Part shown: piece by piece, positions 11,146 through 12,705 of the stretch | Position numbering within the stretch: position 1 is the first letter of the stretch | How the letters are laid out: each line of letters opens with the position of its first letter | Source of the DNA: an uncultured Eubacterium sp. | GTDB lineage: Bacteria > Bacillota > Clostridia > Peptostreptococcales > Anaerovoracaceae | Direction of reading: 5' to 3' | Assembly (NCBI GenBank): GCA_947367725.1 | Contig: CANBFZ010000018.1 | Coordinates: 1 to 12,705 of the forward strand | Length of the DNA stretch: 12,705 bases | Translations under genes and position numbers: made by a program | The notes under the pieces: model-generated | Databases searched by the model: none | What the model was told of the DNA's origin: nothing | Seen by the model: only the letters and a program-made list of their open reading frames with translations

Positions 11146-11856
11146 ATGGATTATAATAAAGCGTTAAACGAATTTGCGGCGCAGTACTACGGACAGCTTT
11201 CAAGCGCAGTGTACAACCAACCAGTTAAAGTCAGTGCAGAAGATACGGCACTGGTGATCATCGACGCACAGAAGTGTGTAACGAAAGCATATTTTGTAGC
11301 AGGATATCAGGCGTTGGGTGTGGATACAGAGCCGCTGATGCCAGTTTTAAATCAGCTGGAAGAAAACACAAACCAGGCACTTGGCAATATTGAAAAAATT
11401 CTTAGTACCTGTAGAGAAAAGGGAATTCGCCCGATTCATGTACGGATTCAGGCATTGCTGCCTGATGGCAAAGACACCGGCAGACTGCATGCTTCTGCAG
11501 GCATGTACTATTTGCCGGGCGGACAGGCGTCGGAATTCTGCGATGAAGCGAAACCGCTTGATGGCGAAATTGTGCTGAATAAAACTTGTTCTGGCATTTG
11601 CGTGGGTACACCGATTGACAGAATTCTACGCAATCTCCATATTAAAAAAGTGATTGTGGTCGGATTTTATACAGATCAGTGTGTGAGCACTTCCATTCGG
11701 GATTTGTCAGATCTTGGTTATGAGGTGGATATGATTGAAGATGCCATGGCCGCAATGAGCCAGGAGCGGCATGAACGGGCATTGCAGGGGATCAAGTATA
11801 TCTATGCAAATTGTGAAACGACCCAGCAGCTTTTAGAAAGATTGGAAACATTATAA
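11146..11856 (+). CDS. Isochorismatase-family cysteine hydrolase
   Basis: 236 aa; the ATG at 11146 lies 8 nt after AAGGAGG. The fold's catalytic triad is visible: Asp40 in ALVIIDAQ, Lys146 in VLNKTCSG, and nucleophile Cys179 in YTDQCVSTSIRD, next to the conserved cis-peptide turn region GFYTDQC. The family includes nicotinamidase, N-carbamoylsarcosine amidase, ureidoacrylate amidohydrolase and isochorismatase. The Cys triad indicates an amide-hydrolysing member rather than the vinyl-ether isochorismatase, whose nucleophile is replaced. It is the first gene of an operon under a sigma-54 promoter, with an M20 amidohydrolase 22 nt behind. The likely role is release of ammonia or an acid from a small amide; the substrate is not readable. 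Confidence 0.92.
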   Translation: MDYNKALNEFAAQYYGQLSSAVYNQPVKVSAEDTALVIIDAQKCVTKAYFVAGYQALGVDTEPLMPVLNQLEENTNQALGNIEKILSTCREKGIRPIHVRIQALLPDGKDTGRLHASAGMYYLPGGQASEFCDEAKPLDGEIVLNKTCSGICVGTPIDRILRNLHIKKVIVVGFYTDQCVSTSIRDLSDLGYEVDMIEDAMAAMSQERHERALQGIKYIYANCETTQQLLERLETL

Positions 11857-11878
11857 ACACATAGGGCGGAGTAGAAGG

Positions 11879-12705
11879 ATGAATCAACTTACAAAAATTG
11901 AAACACTTGCCGAAGCAAATCATGAGCGTGTCGTACAGTGGCGAAGGCATTTTCATCAGCATCCGGAACTTTCCTTTGAGGAATTTGATACATCAGACTA
12001 TATTGCGAAAGAACTTTCTGCAATTGGTTATGAGGTGCGGCGAAATGTGGGTGGCACGGGACTTACTGCGGATCTGCAGACAGGAACGCCAGGCACGGTG
12101 ATTGCTTTTCGGGCGGATATGGATGCACTTCCGATTTTGGAAGAAACAGGATTGCCTTTTGAATCTGAAAAAGCCGGACTGATGCATGGGTGTGGTCATG
12201 ATGGGCATATGGCAGTACTGTTAGGAACAGCCGCGTTGCTTTATCAGATGAAAGAAGCATTGCAGGGTACCATACGGTTTATTTTTCAGCCGGGCGAAGA
12301 AGCCAACGGCGGCGCAAAATGTGTCATGAATGATGGAGGGCTTAAAAATCCTGATATAGAAGGGATTTTTGGACTGCACATGATGCCTGATCTGCCTTGC
12401 GGAACCATTGGAATCAAAGCGGAACATCTTTCTGCAACCGATGATGAGTTTTTCATCAGAATTCATGGAAAGAGCGCCCATTCATCAGAGCCGGAACTCG
12501 GCGTAAATGCTGTTGTAGTAGCTGCGCATGTAGTGACCGCATTGGATTCGATTCTCAGCAATAATGTGGGACCTTTCCAGGTCGCGACCTTTTCCATCTG
12601 CCAGATTCAGGGCGGTGAAGCCATCAATGTCATTCCCGACAGCGTGGAGATGAAGGGCATGATTCGCTGTGTGGAAGAAGGTGATAAACTGAAAATTCGG
12701 GCACG
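11879..12705 (+). CDS. M20D-family amidohydrolase (HipO-like), truncated by window end
   Basis: Starts at the ATG at 11879, 22 nt after the hydrolase stop, with GGGCGGAG upstream. About 275 residues are present of an expected 380-400. The N-terminus WRRHFHQHPELSFEE is typical of M20D peptidases. The metal-site motifs are ADMDALP (80-85), MHGCGHDGH (C105, H107), FQPGEE (E140/E141) and GLHMMP (H167). The dimerisation domain begins near IHGKSAHSSEPE, where the His-Ser pair matches the family. M20D enzymes remove acyl groups from N-acyl amino acids or hydrolyse hippurate- and IAA-amino-acid-type amides. Together with the upstream cysteine hydrolase it would break down one amide compound under sigma-54 control. 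Confidence 0.9.
   Translation, partial: MNQLTKIETLAEANHERVVQWRRHFHQHPELSFEEFDTSDYIAKELSAIGYEVRRNVGGTGLTADLQTGTPGTVIAFRADMDALPILEETGLPFESEKAGLMHGCGHDGHMAVLLGTAALLYQMKEALQGTIRFIFQPGEEANGGAKCVMNDGGLKNPDIEGIFGLHMMPDLPCGTIGIKAEHLSATDDEFFIRIHGKSAHSSEPELGVNAVVVAAHVVTALDSILSNNVGPFQVATFSICQIQGGEAINVIPDSVEMKGMIRCVEEGDKLKIRA

Overview
The window looks like the right-hand end of a prophage (about positions 1-7600) integrated into a low-to-mid GC Bacillota genome, probably a gut clostridium such as a Lachnospiraceae relative, followed by host chromosome (about 7620-12705). Evidence for the phage part is a tail-end gene, a chitin-binding-type tail protein, an M15 endolysin, an r1t-type holin and small membrane proteins in the usual lysis order, with many small tightly packed genes and strong AGGAGG ribosome sites. 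Evidence for the host part is holA (DNA polymerase III delta), a DMT-family transporter, a sigma-54 activator and two amide hydrolases. Every supported gene is on the + strand. No integrase is visible; it would be expected at the unseen left end.

Phage layout: 1-792 end of the tail module; 827-2215 lysis module (endolysin, holin, two single-span membrane proteins); 2231-2567 a 34-aa Lys-rich CxxC protein and a sigma-70 region-4-like protein, closed by a very strong terminator (2586-2625); 2670-5951 six genes of unknown function (Met/Pro-rich, Met-rich, Gly/Trp/Cys-rich with an 11-residue repeat, Cys-rich, short coiled coil, large charged helical protein); 5995-6378 a small HEXXH zincin; then a self-contained operon, 6398-7523, with a near-consensus promoter containing nested inverted repeats, three small unrecognised genes, a terminal 56-aa XRE-type HTH gene and a terminator. 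That last arrangement resembles the acr-aca (anti-CRISPR plus autorepressor) loci that sit beside phage lysis modules, and it is the best candidate for an undescribed system. Three gene junctions carry an intrinsic terminator whose U-tract leads directly into the next gene's Shine-Dalgarno.

Host layout: a perfect tandem 11-bp repeat (7534-7555) marks the probable phage/host border region, ahead of a sigma-A promoter (7625-7654) that drives holA. A transporter and a PAS-AAA-Fis regulator follow with a 22-nt gap and an ATGA overlap. The regulator is separated by 185 bp from an isochorismatase-family hydrolase and an M20D amidohydrolase that runs off the window. That gap holds a textbook -24/-12 sigma-54 promoter (TGGCAC-N5-TTGCT) with a cluster of TTGCAA-like elements upstream. 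This suggests that the activator switches on a two-enzyme amide-hydrolysis operon, possibly with the transporter handling substrate or product. The actual substrate cannot be read from the sequence.
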